DNA from: Defluviitaleaceae bacterium
GTDB lineage: Bacteria; Bacillota; Clostridia; Lachnospirales; WQUN01
Assembly (NCBI GenBank): GCA_009787785.1
Contig: WQSR01000008.1
Coordinates: forward strand, 1-64,000
Direction: 5' to 3'
Length of the DNA: 64,000 nt
The notes beneath the pieces are model-generated. The model did no database searches. It was not told the DNA's origin and saw only the letters and a list, made by a program, of their open reading frames with translations. Shown here one piece after another: positions 1-8,045 of the stretch. Both the position numbers and the translations under genes were made by a program. Within the stretch, counting starts at the first letter, position 1. Each line of letters opens with the position of its first letter.

Positions 1-901
1 CCGGTGCGCGCCGCATTATCTCAAACCGGCCCGGCCAGCGGGTGCCGGCCAAGCCGCGCCGGAGGGCGTCTTCGGGAATGCTCCAGCCTTTTTTTTCCAG
101 GGCTGTGCGGACTTCGATGGCTACGGCGGCATTGTATAGCTGTTCCGCCCCAAGGAGGGGCAAGGTGAGGCCCTTTATGCCGCCGTAACCGAAGGTTTGG
201 CCGTCCAGGCTCCGGGAAAGCGGCTTCACGCCGCCACGCGCCACGAAGGCAATAGCGGCATTTTCCTCCGCGCATTTGGCCCGGAGCACCCGCTCCACCG
301 ATGCTTCCTGGGGATGGCATATAACGGTTGTATTTTTCTTGATGATGCCGGCCTTTTCCCCCGCGATTTTTTCCACCGTGTTGCCCAGCTCCGCCATATG
401 GTCCAGCCCGATGGCGGTGATGACGGCAATTTCCGGCGCGTCGATTACATTGGTGGCGTCCAGCCGCCCGCCCATGCCCACCTCCAGCACCACGATGTCG
501 CAGTTTTTTTCATGGAAAAAAAGCAAGGCCAAGGCGGTTATCCGCTCAAACTCCGTGGGAGAGTCCGACATGGCGTCGGCGTGGGGGCGCATCTGCTCCG
601 CCAAGGCCACCAGCTCGGCGTCGGTAACGGCCACGCCATCGACTTGCATCCGCTCACCGAAGGTATGGATGACGGGGGAAGTGTACAGGCCCGTCCGATA
701 ACCCGCCTCCGTAAGCACAGCGGCGAGCATGGCCGCCGTAGAGCCTTTGCCGTTGGTCCCGGCGATGTGGACGAACTTCATGTCCTTTTGCACATTGCCC
801 ACACGCGCCATCAACTCCGTCATGCGCGACAGCCCCAGCTGACTGCCCTTCCAACTCGTCTTGTAGATGAAAGCCATGGCTTCTTCCATTGTTCTTATCA
901 T
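1..901 (-). CDS. folC: Folylpolyglutamate synthase / dihydrofolate synthase, N-terminal part (cut by window edge)
   Basis: Adds glutamate to folates in the cytoplasm and often also makes dihydrofolate. The minus-strand frame stays open to base 1, so about 300 N-terminal codons are visible and the C-terminus is missing. Reading from 901 there is a Mur-ligase-type P-loop (HIAGTNGKGST) near residue 45, then the family motif LEVGMGGRLDATN and a later TRWPGRFE stretch typical of FolC. The ATG at 901 is chosen because GGAG lies 11 bases upstream; an in-frame ATG at 889 is an alternative. The gene is divergent from the next one, with 133 bases between them. Frame is continuous, with no sign of a frameshift. 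Identification is secure from the motifs; whether it is mono- or bifunctional cannot be told. Confidence 0.93.
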   Translation of the reverse strand, partial: MIRTMEEAMAFIYKTSWKGSQLGLSRMTELMARVGNVQKDMKFVHIAGTNGKGSTAAMLAAVLTEAGYRTGLYTSPVIHTFGERMQVDGVAVTDAELVALAEQMRPHADAMSDSPTEFERITALALLFFHEKNCDIVVLEVGMGGRLDATNVIDAPEIAVITAIGLDHMAELGNTVEKIAGEKAGIIKKNTTVICHPQEASVERVLRAKCAEENAAIAFVARGGVKPLSRSLDGQTFGYGGIKGLTLPLLGAEQLYNAAVAIEVRTALEKKGWSIPEDALRRGLAGTRWPGRFEIMRRAP

Positions 902-1003
902 GAATGGCAAAGCTCCTTTAAAATATAGCCGATGCGGGAATACACCATGCCACCCCACGTGGTGCTTGTCAAGGTTATTTTAAATGCACAGCGTTGTCCA
1001 ATG

Positions 1004-1012
1004 TGCTATACT
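1004..1012 (+). promoter_or_regulatory. Candidate extended -10 promoter for the ART-like gene
   Basis: TGCTATACT is an extended -10 (TGn before TATACT) about 20 bases upstream of the Shine-Dalgarno AAGGTGG at 1021-1027. No convincing -35 is seen at the right distance. If used, the mRNA leader would be very short. Confidence 0.3.
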
Positions 1013-1034
1013 CACTATGAAAGGTGGCGTATGA

Positions 1035-1769
1035 GTGAATAATAATGTTTTAATATATCACTTCACAAAAAAGGATAATATTGAATCAATATTTCAAAAC
1101 GGATTAAAATGCGGCACAAAGTATAATACTTTAGGCAGTCAATTCCGTGACGGAGCGAATTACTTTTGGTTTTCACCAGCCCATGACCTTATGAATTACA
1201 AAGACAATGAAGATTATGCGTGTTTGCAAATCTCTATAAATAGCGGCTTATGCATTGTAGGTAATATGGATTTAATATCAGCTGCCTTTGTAAATTTTAT
1301 CATGGAAAAGAAAAATGAATCGCTACATAATTATAAAGAGCTTGTTAAACTATTTGATTCGTCGGCAGTAAAATATGACTTCTATAAAAATGGATTATTT
1401 AGGGCACCCGAAATAATGGTACAAGAAGAAATACATCCCAACTCTATTAAAGTCATTAATCCAATTACGACAAAAGGTATATTTTCATGCAACCGTGAGA
1501 TTTACAATGAAAATCTAAGGCAAAAATTACTTGCGTTAATGCCTCCAAAAGAACAGTTTACTGATACACACACAACAGTAACGTATCTGGAAGAAAACGG
1601 TATAATTAAAAAAATTGCGTTACATGATGATTCTTTCGGAATGTTGCAATCTTATATCGTCAACGATTCAAAATATTTTTTTACAATCGAATCTAAACAA
1701 ACCTCGCCCAAAAATAATTTCGCCTTTACAAAAACCGGCATAAGCATGATTCCCCCACCCCGCGAATAA
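1035..1769 (+). CDS. Putative ADP-ribosyltransferase-fold protein (DarT/DUF4433-like), orphan
   Basis: A 244-aa protein of AT-rich codon use in a GC-rich neighbourhood. It starts with YHFTKKDNIESIFQNGL, which matches the His-Thr and Gly-Leu pattern opening DarT/KptA-type ADP-ribosyltransferase folds. YFWFSP follows, and near residue 125 there is PEIMVQEEIHPNSI, which resembles the catalytic-Glu segment of DarT (Glu then a hydrophobic pair then Pro). Such proteins transfer ADP-ribose to DNA, RNA or proteins; here the target is unknown. The start is GTG at 1035, because AAGGTGG lies 7 bases upstream and the ATG at 1031 reads a three-codon stub. No DarG-like macrodomain antitoxin is adjacent. 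The base composition suggests transfer. The fold call is pattern recognition only. Confidence 0.5.
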   Translation: MNNNVLIYHFTKKDNIESIFQNGLKCGTKYNTLGSQFRDGANYFWFSPAHDLMNYKDNEDYACLQISINSGLCIVGNMDLISAAFVNFIMEKKNESLHNYKELVKLFDSSAVKYDFYKNGLFRAPEIMVQEEIHPNSIKVINPITTKGIFSCNREIYNENLRQKLLALMPPKEQFTDTHTTVTYLEENGIIKKIALHDDSFGMLQSYIVNDSKYFFTIESKQTSPKNNFAFTKTGISMIPPPRE

Positions 1770-1794
1770 GCTATGCATAAGCATATTCGTGGGG
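1758..1794 (+). terminator. Hairpin between the ART-like gene and spmB
   Basis: The arms CCCCGCGAATA (1758-1768) and TATTCGTGGGG (1784-1794) pair over 11 bp with one G-U. The loop contains a further GCT/AGC pair. TGATTTTATT follows, a weak T-tract. The hairpin overlaps the stop codon of the upstream gene and lies just before spmB, so it may end the upstream message or hide the GGGGTG that could serve as the spmB ribosome binding site. Confidence 0.45.
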
Positions 1795-1810
1795 TGATTT
1801 TATTAGCTGG

Positions 1811-2344
1811 ATGATTTTCCTCTCCAACTTAATCGTCCCCCTCACCTTCGCGGGGATTCTTTTGTTTGCCTTCAGCAAGCGGCAACCGGTGTACGACCAT
1901 TTCGTTGTTGGGGCGAAGGACGGGTTCACCACGGTCATACAAATCGCACCCACGATAATTGGGCTGATGGTGGCGGTGGGGATGCTTCGCGCTTCGGGGG
2001 CCCTGGACTTGCTGAGCCAGGTTATCGCGCCCATTACCGAGCCCATGGGCTACCCCAGCGAGGCCGTGCCCCTTACGCTGATGCGGCTGGTGTCCTCGTC
2101 GGCCAGCACGGGTCTGCTATTGGATTTGTTTGAACGCTATGGGCCGGATTCCTATTTGGGGCGGTTGGTGTCCATTATGATGAGCTGTACGGAAACGGTT
2201 TTCTACACCATGAGCATTTATTTCATGTATGTAAAGGTAACAAAAACGCGCCATACCTTGACTGGCGCGTTGCTGGCGAATTTGGTGGGGGTTATTGCGT
2301 CCCTCTGGCTGACGAATTATCTGTACGGGTCCTCCGGGTTGTAA
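1811..2344 (+). CDS. spmB: Spore maturation protein B
   Basis: A 177-aa membrane protein of the nucleoside-recognition (Gate) family. SpmB acts with SpmA in spore core dehydration. The sequence contains hydrophobic segments throughout, plus the family stretch LMRLVSSSASTGLLLDLF near residues 93-110 and SCTETVFYT. The ATG at 1811 has only a distant GGGGTG upstream (1791-1796), so a start a few codons earlier at a non-ATG codon (for example ATT at 1802, giving ISWMIF) is possible. spmA is normally immediately upstream of spmB, but here an AT-rich ART-like gene occupies that place. The 3' end overlaps the convergent transporter gene by 28 bases. Confidence 0.9.
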   Translation: MIFLSNLIVPLTFAGILLFAFSKRQPVYDHFVVGAKDGFTTVIQIAPTIIGLMVAVGMLRASGALDLLSQVIAPITEPMGYPSEAVPLTLMRLVSSSASTGLLLDLFERYGPDSYLGRLVSIMMSCTETVFYTMSIYFMYVKVTKTRHTLTGALLANLVGVIASLWLTNYLYGSSGL

Positions 2345-3561
2345 TAGTCCGGCGTCCCCATGGACTCCTCCTCGTTGCGGGCGCGTTTTCGTTGCGCTCT
2401 TTTTTGCTCGTTGTAGGACATGAGGTTATCCAGCATATCCTTCAGCACCGCCACGATGGGTATGGCCATGAGCATCCCCAGCACACCGGCGTAGGCACCG
2501 CCGATGGTGACACTGATGATAATTAGCAGCGGGCTGATGGAAAAGGAGCCGCCCATGAGCTTGGGCTGGATAAAATTCCCGTCCAGTTGCTGGAAGAAAA
2601 ACATGATGGGTAACAAAATCAGCGCGATGCCCAGCCCCTGGGTGAAGGCCACCACCACCAGCGCGATGGCCGTGCCGATGATGGAGCCGAAATACGGGAT
2701 ATAGTTTAATATCCCCAGCATCAGCCCCAGCAACAGGAAGAAGGGCGACCCGGCGATGGCCAGCACAATGGTCATTATCGTACCCAGTATAATGCCGTCT
2801 ATGGTCTGGGTATAGATGTACATACGGAAATTGTAGTTGAGCATCCCCGCGTATTTCATGATAAAGGCACCGGTCTTTTCTGCGGTAAAGGCCCCAACCA
2901 TGCGGCGCACAAAGGCGATGATTCTATCGCGCTGGATAAGCAGGAAAATAGAGGAAACCGTGGTCAAAATCCCTTGGAACACGGTGGCGAATACAGAGCC
3001 AAACACATTGGTGACAAAATTAAATATGGCGGTAACGTTCTCGCCGTCAAAATCATCCACGAAGGCTTCCACGTAGTTGGTCAGCCAGGTGGTGAGCACC
3101 GCCATGGTGTACTCTGGGTCAATCTCACCGATAAAATCCGGCAAGCCCCAGTTATTAATCCGCTCAATTATCCCCAGCAAGCCCTGCAAATAATTTTCAA
3201 ACTCGTTGACAAACAAGAGCACACTGCGGTACACGGCAGGGACAATCAGATTCAGCACCAAGGCAAGCAAGGCCAGTATCAAAATAAATAAAATAAGCAC
3301 AGCAAAGCCCCGGCTGCGCTTGGTGATAAAGGGCTTCTTCGTCCGCTCCAGCAGACGCTGGATGGCACTGCAAGGCATATTTAAAATATACGCTACAATT
3401 AAGCCGTACATAAAAGGAGTGATTATCCCCCAAAACCGCCCCAGCCCTGTGGCAAAAATTTCCCAGGAGCCTATCACGTGCCAGGTAATAATCACAGCCA
3501 CCGCCAAAATAAAATACGGCACCATACCGGTCATCATCCGGGATTTGAAAAATTTTCCCAT
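2317..3561 (-). CDS. AI-2E family transporter (YtvI/PerM type)
   Basis: A 414-aa polytopic membrane protein. Its hydrophobic segments lie at both ends around a central soluble part, as in the AI-2E transporter family (PF01594). Family hallmarks include the C-terminal LNYIPYFGSIIGT and the later QLDGNFIQPKLMG with SPLLIIISV. Members export diverse substrates, from autoinducer-2 in E. coli to ions or unknown molecules in Firmicutes; the substrate cannot be read from sequence. The C-terminal tail is charged and ends in a Pro/Tyr-rich stretch. It starts 14 bases after the smpB stop behind GGGGG, so it is probably co-transcribed with smpB. Confidence 0.88.
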   Translation of the reverse strand: MGKFFKSRMMTGMVPYFILAVAVIITWHVIGSWEIFATGLGRFWGIITPFMYGLIVAYILNMPCSAIQRLLERTKKPFITKRSRGFAVLILFILILALLALVLNLIVPAVYRSVLLFVNEFENYLQGLLGIIERINNWGLPDFIGEIDPEYTMAVLTTWLTNYVEAFVDDFDGENVTAIFNFVTNVFGSVFATVFQGILTTVSSIFLLIQRDRIIAFVRRMVGAFTAEKTGAFIMKYAGMLNYNFRMYIYTQTIDGIILGTIMTIVLAIAGSPFFLLLGLMLGILNYIPYFGSIIGTAIALVVVAFTQGLGIALILLPIMFFFQQLDGNFIQPKLMGGSFSISPLLIIISVTIGGAYAGVLGMLMAIPIVAVLKDMLDNLMSYNEQKRAQRKRARNEEESMGTPDYYNPEDPYR

Positions 3562-3575
3562 ACTTACCCCCTTGA

Positions 3576-4052
3576 TTAGTTTCGCTGTGCCAAGGCCCGC
3601 CGCGCATCCCGTTCCTGGGTCTTCTTCGCCACCGCGTCACGCTTGTCGTACAGCTTCTTCCCCTTGGCGATGGCGATGTCCAGCTTTACATAGGAGCGGG
3701 AAAAATAAATCCGTAGCGGTACGATGGTATAGCCCTCACGGGTTACGGCGGCGTGTAGGCGGTTGATTTCCCCCCGGTTGAGGAGCAGTCGCCGCTTCCG
3801 CACCGGTTCCAGGTTGAATATATTGCCGTGGGAATAGGGGCTGATGTGCATCCCCTCGATGAAGGCGGAGCCGTTTTCGATGCGGATAAAACTTTCCTTC
3901 AGGTTACAGCGGCCCGCCCGCAGAGACTTGACCTCCGTGCCCACAAGGGAAATCCCCGCCTGAAAGGTTTCGTCTATGAAAAAGTCGTGATGGGCTTTTC
4001 GGTTTTGTGCGATAATTTTTTCTGGCTGAGTACCGGACAACGGTTTACACAT
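3576..4052 (-). CDS. smpB: SsrA-binding protein SmpB
   Basis: Binds tmRNA and brings it to stalled ribosomes for trans-translation. The 158-aa product carries [12 protein letters not shown] and [18 protein letters not shown] in the OB-fold core, then KRRLLLNR. The C-terminal tail is basic ([10 protein letters not shown] through RDARRAL) and docks in the mRNA channel. The ATG at 4052 has AAGGG touching it with almost no spacing; a TTG at 4040 with better spacing is an alternative, and the residues between are not conserved. No ssrA gene is visible next to it. Confidence 0.95.
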   Translation of the reverse strand: MCKPLSGTQPEKIIAQNRKAHHDFFIDETFQAGISLVGTEVKSLRAGRCNLKESFIRIENGSAFIEGMHISPYSHGNIFNLEPVRKRRLLLNRGEINRLHAAVTREGYTIVPLRIYFSRSYVKLDIAIAKGKKLYDKRDAVAKKTQERDARRALAQRN

Positions 4053-4120
4053 CCCTTCGTATAAGGTACATTGTACGGGGTAGTATACCTCATACCTATG
4101 TACGTAGGGAAGTGAACAAA

Positions 4121-5092
4121 ATGCTGCACCGTTTAAAGAGCCGGTGGGAAAGAAAACGGCACGAGCGCGCCCTGAATCTGGGGCGTTCCCCCGGAGACAA
4201 ACTGAAACGGCGGTATCGCTTCTTTCAGATTGGGTTTTTCGTATTGCTGCTGGGCTATGGCTTTGTGGCCTGGGGGCATTATGATTACTGGGTATTTCGT
4301 TTGCTTATCGCCAGCAATTATATCTTCACCGATGATTTGGACGAATTGTACAGCCGCCACCTGCAAGAGGAAAACCGCCGGGGCTTCCACCGGGACTTCG
4401 ACCGGGTGATGATTTCCGTTTTCACCGAGGCCATACGGGAGGTGAACCAGGACCGCTACACCTATCTGTACTCCCCCCAGGCCCACATCGCCGTGCGCGA
4501 ACGGGAGGAGCATGTGGGCCGCCAGGCCGCCGTTACCCGCCTTACCGACGACACGGTGCATGTATGGGTTCCCAATATCTCGCGCTGGTCAAGGGATTTT
4601 GTGGTAAGCAACCAGAATTATCTGGCTCAGTATTCCAACCTTATCCTGGATTTGCGCAACAACCCGGGGGGAATGCTTAGGGATTTCCACCGCATCGCCA
4701 ATTTATTCGTGCCCCGGGGCGCGGTGCTGGGCCACGAGGAAACCCGCATACCCTTCCTCACCCGCACCGTTACCTCCCGTGGGCAGCCCTCTCTGGATTT
4801 TGACCAAATTATCATCCTGCAAAACGGGCGCACCGCCAGCGCGGCAGAGGGGCTGATACAGGCTTTGGTGTACCATGTGCCCCGGGTAACGACCTTGGGC
4901 GAGCCCACCTTCGGGAAGGGCATCGGCCAGGTGACGATTCCCCTCACCCGTGGGTACGCGGTGCGGGCGTCGGTACTGCTGGTCAGCGGCCCCGACGGAG
5001 AGAACATCCACCGTACCGGCGTAGCCCCCCACATTCCCGGCGACGCCTATCTGGACTGGGTAGAGCAGGCACTGTTGAAATTGTACAATTGA
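4121..5092 (+). CDS. Membrane-anchored S41 (C-terminal processing) peptidase
   Basis: A 323-aa protease with a basic N-terminus and one transmembrane helix at about residues 34-51, so the catalytic part lies outside the membrane. The S41 core is present: [10 protein letters not shown], then [10 protein letters not shown] holding the catalytic Ser (about residue 239), and TFGKGIGQ with the catalytic Lys (about 265) and Gln. No PDZ domain is seen, so it is shorter than CtpA/CtpB proteins. ATG at 4121 is preferred to GTG at 4112 because AGGGA (4106-4110) is 10 bases from the former and 1 base from the latter. It lies 19 bases upstream of an HtrA-like gene, so the two proteases probably form an envelope quality-control operon. 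Confidence 0.85.
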   Translation: MLHRLKSRWERKRHERALNLGRSPGDKLKRRYRFFQIGFFVLLLGYGFVAWGHYDYWVFRLLIASNYIFTDDLDELYSRHLQEENRRGFHRDFDRVMISVFTEAIREVNQDRYTYLYSPQAHIAVREREEHVGRQAAVTRLTDDTVHVWVPNISRWSRDFVVSNQNYLAQYSNLILDLRNNPGGMLRDFHRIANLFVPRGAVLGHEETRIPFLTRTVTSRGQPSLDFDQIIILQNGRTASAAEGLIQALVYHVPRVTTLGEPTFGKGIGQVTIPLTRGYAVRASVLLVSGPDGENIHRTGVAPHIPGDAYLDWVEQALLKLYN

Positions 5093-5111
5093 AATATGAG
5101 GAGTGGTTCCC

Positions 5112-6488
5112 ATGCAAGACGACCCCATTAAAAACGAAATCGAACAAATACAGGCGGAAATCGCCCGTGACTTGGAGCTGGCGGATTCCATCCAATTGCC
5201 TATGAAGCCCGCGCCCCCTGTCGCGCCCGCACCGGCGTTTCGGCCTCCGCCCACCCATACCGTGCCCTATGCCCCGCCCCGCCCCATAAACCGGACCGGG
5301 TGGATGAAACGGCTGGCCTTGGTGTGTATTGTGTGCACCTTGGGGACGGCTTCCTTCGGCTTTGCCTTCGGCGCGGCGACTACGTGGATACGCCAGCGCG
5401 GGCAGGAGGCGGCACACTCCCCCACCGTCAACAACGCGCCCCAAAACCCCATCACCACTACCCGCTTCGCCTTTGAAATGATGCCCGCCGGCACAGCGGC
5501 CACCCTGGCGGATATGATAGAAATGGTTTCCGCAACCGTGGTGAGCCTTACCATTTTCACCGAACAGCCCGATACCCCCGCGGGTCAACAGCGGATACCC
5601 CCACGCCGAAGCGGCACGGGGGTACTCTTCGGCGAGGACGACGAGCGGCTCTTCATCGTCACCAGCCATTATATTATACGTGGGGGAACCCAGGTATTCG
5701 CACGCTTTGACTGCGGTGCCACCCTTTCCGCCCATCCCTTTGCCCATGACACCGACATGGACATCGCCGCCATTTTTGTGTACAAGGAAGATTTGGCGGA
5801 AGCGGGCGTCGGGCACATTGTTTTGGCCACCTTCGGCGATTCCTCCGCTATGCGCATGGGCGACACGGTTATCGCTTTGGGCAATTCCCGTGGGGAGGGG
5901 ATTTCCACTACCCGTGGGATTATCAGCACCGAGGAGCAAATTGTGGAAACGGATATCCCCGGGTTCCGCCGCCGGCTGGAGCTGTATGTATTGCAAACCG
6001 ACGCTTCCATTAATTATGGCGACAGCGGCGGGCCCTTGCTCAATACCCGTGGCGAAGTGGTGGGGATTATCAATAACCGGGTGTCCTTGCTGATTTTCGA
6101 CGACAATACCCTGGCAGAGGGCATCGGGCACAGTGTGGCGTCCAATACGGTACAGCCCCTGCTTTACCTGCTGATTAACCGTCTGCGGCCCGCCATCGGC
6201 ATCATGGGGGACGATTTGCGCGCACCCCGGGCCGATGCCCTGGGCATCCCCGATATCGGCGTGGATGTGGATGAAGTCATGGCCAACGGCGCGGCGGCAC
6301 AAGCGGGCGTTTTGGCCGGCGATGTCATCACCGGCTTCAACGGCCAGCCCGTGCTGGACATGGACCACCTACGCGCCGAAATCGCCATGCTACACCCCGG
6401 CGATACCGTGGAGGTGCGGATTTGGCGCGACGGAGAGGCCCTGATGCTGGAGCTGACTTTGTTGCCTATGGTGTTCGACAGATTCTAA
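5112..6488 (+). CDS. HtrA/DegP-like S1C serine protease with one PDZ domain and an altered His site
   Basis: A 458-aa membrane-anchored protease-like protein. Residues 1-65 are a Pro-rich cytoplasmic stretch, about 70-90 a transmembrane helix, 130-340 a trypsin-like domain and 355-450 a PDZ domain. Catalytic Ser is in GDSGGPLLN (about residue 304) and Asp in DMDIAA (about 216). The His site is unusual: the family has T-x-x-H, but here the residues are TSHY, with Tyr at the canonical position and His one residue earlier. ATG 5112 has AGGAG 9 bases upstream. It follows the S41 protease directly. Activity is uncertain; it could act as a chaperone or sensor. It is followed by a separate promoter for the pantothenate genes. 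Confidence 0.85.
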   Translation: MQDDPIKNEIEQIQAEIARDLELADSIQLPMKPAPPVAPAPAFRPPPTHTVPYAPPRPINRTGWMKRLALVCIVCTLGTASFGFAFGAATTWIRQRGQEAAHSPTVNNAPQNPITTTRFAFEMMPAGTAATLADMIEMVSATVVSLTIFTEQPDTPAGQQRIPPRRSGTGVLFGEDDERLFIVTSHYIIRGGTQVFARFDCGATLSAHPFAHDTDMDIAAIFVYKEDLAEAGVGHIVLATFGDSSAMRMGDTVIALGNSRGEGISTTRGIISTEEQIVETDIPGFRRRLELYVLQTDASINYGDSGGPLLNTRGEVVGIINNRVSLLIFDDNTLAEGIGHSVASNTVQPLLYLLINRLRPAIGIMGDDLRAPRADALGIPDIGVDVDEVMANGAAAQAGVLAGDVITGFNGQPVLDMDHLRAEIAMLHPGDTVEVRIWRDGEALMLELTLLPMVFDRF

Positions 6489-6505
6489 ACCAAGCGGCAC
6501 CTTGC

Positions 6506-6534
6506 TTGACAAAATGACATTCGCGTCATAAAAT
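6506..6534 (+). promoter_or_regulatory. Sigma-A promoter for the pantothenate uptake/kinase operon
   Basis: TTGACA (6506-6511) and TAAAAT (6529-6534) are separated by exactly 17 bases. Transcription would start near 6541, inside the second operator palindrome and about 36 bases before the GTG of the first gene. Confidence 0.8.
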
Positions 6535-6558
6535 AAAAATGACACGGATGTCATTTTT
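6514..6558. promoter_or_regulatory. Two operator palindromes overlapping the promoter
   Basis: Site 1 (6514-6529) has the arms ATGAC and GTCAT and fills the -35/-10 spacer. Site 2 (6535-6558) has perfect 10-bp arms, AAAAATGACA and TGTCATTTTT, around a CGGA centre, and covers the likely transcription start. The centres are 25 bp apart, a little over two helical turns, which suits two dimers on the same face. A repressor binding here would block RNA polymerase. The regulator is not in this window. Site 2 could also fold as an RNA hairpin. Confidence 0.7.
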
Positions 6559-6576
6559 ATTGTCGCGGGTGATGTT

Positions 6577-7236
6577 GTGTATAAAAATCAATGGAATCAT
6601 ACCAAGTGCTTAACGTTGATGGGAATGTTGACAGCCATTATTTTTTTGATGACTTTTACAGGTATTGGAATTATTCCATTGCCCCTGTTGCGCCCCACTA
6701 CCTTGCACATCCCTGTAATTGTAGGCGCGTTGCTGCTGGGGCCAAAATATGGCGCGGCGTTGGGTTTTGTCTTTGGGTTGGCCAGCATGTTGTTTGCCAC
6801 TTTTTTTCCCGGAGCGACTTCGTTTGTGTTTTCGCCTTTTATTGATTTACCCGGCACGGACAACGGCAGTTTAATGGCATTGGTGGTGGCCTTTGTACCC
6901 CGCGTTTTTATTGGCGTGGCGGCGTGGTATGCGTATGTAGAGGTTGACAAGCTACTGCATTCACGAAAACGAATCACGTCATGGGCGGTGGCTGGGTTGG
7001 TTGGTGCACTGACCAACACTTTATTGGTGTTGCACTTCATATTTTTTTTCTTTGGAGAAGCGTGGAATAGTGCGCGGGCTACTCCGTCTACTGTAGTTTA
7101 TTGGGGCATACTAAGCATTATTTCCATCAATGGCATACCCGAAGCAATTATGTCGGCCATAATTGTACCCGCTGTCATGGGCGCACTGGTAGCGGTTATT
7201 AACCGGATGCCGTCAAAGCAAAGTGTATCCCGATGA
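6577..7236 (+). CDS. ECF transporter S-component, probably pantothenate-specific (PanT-like)
   Basis: A 219-aa protein with about six membrane helices. It binds a vitamin and works with the shared ECF energising module (EcfA, EcfA', EcfT), which is not in this window. The stretch TLHIPVIVGALLLGPKYGA and the following FGLAS are typical of the S-component family. Specificity is inferred from the neighbour: it overlaps the pantothenate kinase gene by 4 bases (ATGA). The start is GTG at 6577 with GGGTGA (6567-6572) 4 bases upstream, a tight spacing; an in-frame ATG lies at about 6616. Confidence 0.82.
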   Translation: MYKNQWNHTKCLTLMGMLTAIIFLMTFTGIGIIPLPLLRPTTLHIPVIVGALLLGPKYGAALGFVFGLASMLFATFFPGATSFVFSPFIDLPGTDNGSLMALVVAFVPRVFIGVAAWYAYVEVDKLLHSRKRITSWAVAGLVGALTNTLLVLHFIFFFFGEAWNSARATPSTVVYWGILSIISINGIPEAIMSAIIVPAVMGALVAVINRMPSKQSVSR

Positions 7237-8045
7237 TATTGGGCATAGATGCAGGTATCTCCGCAACGAAAATCATAGGACTAAGCCAACAGGGTGTGCG
7301 GATTGGTTGCTTACGCGCAGAGGCCAGTGACCAAACAACCTCCATTTATGGTGCATTGGGAAAATTCATGGGCACGCATAATTTACGTATCGGCGATATT
7401 GAACGGATTGCCATAACAGGGGTAGGTGCGTTTTACGTAGGCTCAGATATGTACGGCATCCCTGCCAGACAAGTGGATGAATTTTTATCCATTGGCACGG
7501 GCGGGTTAGCGGTAGCTGAACTAGAATCGGCCGTCATTATCAGTGCGGGCATGGGAACGGCATTGGTACATGCCGGTAATAATAAGATTACACACCTTGG
7601 CGGCAGTGGCTTGGGCGGTGGAACATTATTAAAAATGGCCATGCGGCTAACGGGGGCTACGGATTTCCCCACACTTATTGCACTGGCCAATCTGGGCGAT
7701 ATACGTGCCGTAAACTTGCAGATAAGCGACATTTCATCAGGGTCAATAGGTAAGTTGTCACCCGCCACAACGGTATCTAACTTCGGAAAATTACAACCCA
7801 ACGCCACATCTGCGGATATGGCGTTGGGTTTAATTAATATGATTTTTGAAAGCATCGGCACCATGGCGGCACTGGCCGCACAGGGATGCGGAGCACGGGA
7901 TATTGTGCTAACCGGCGCGCTTTCTGAAATAAAACAAGGGGCTGAAGTATTCCATGCATTGGAAACACTGTATCCTGTTCGCTTTCACATACCACCACAG
8001 GCCATGTTTGCCACTGCATGGGGCGCGGCATTAGCTACTGACTGA
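7233..8045 (+). CDS. coaW: Type II pantothenate kinase
   Basis: Phosphorylates pantothenate with ATP, the first step of coenzyme A synthesis. The 270-aa protein opens with the ASKHA phosphate loop LGIDAGISATKI, has a second loop at FLSIGTGGLA, and carries GGSGLGGGTLLKM in the middle. These match the type II (CoaW/PanK-like) family rather than types I or III. Translation is coupled to the S-component by a 4-base overlap, which makes an uptake-and-trap pair. The 3' end overlaps the convergent thiY-like gene by 11 bases, leaving no room for a separate terminator. Confidence 0.87.
   Translation: MILGIDAGISATKIIGLSQQGVRIGCLRAEASDQTTSIYGALGKFMGTHNLRIGDIERIAITGVGAFYVGSDMYGIPARQVDEFLSIGTGGLAVAELESAVIISAGMGTALVHAGNNKITHLGGSGLGGGTLLKMAMRLTGATDFPTLIALANLGDIRAVNLQISDISSGSIGKLSPATTVSNFGKLQPNATSADMALGLINMIFESIGTMAALAAQGCGARDIVLTGALSEIKQGAEVFHALETLYPVRFHIPPQAMFATAWGAALATD

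Noticed and set aside
197-928. Long plus-strand open frame opposite folC
   Set aside because: It is the reverse-strand shadow of a clear FolC sequence; its translation is His/Arg-rich and matches nothing.
4983-6368. 461-codon minus-strand open frame opposite the HtrA-like gene
   Set aside because: Gly/His-rich shadow of high-GC codons; the plus strand has a signal anchor, GDSGGP and a PDZ domain.
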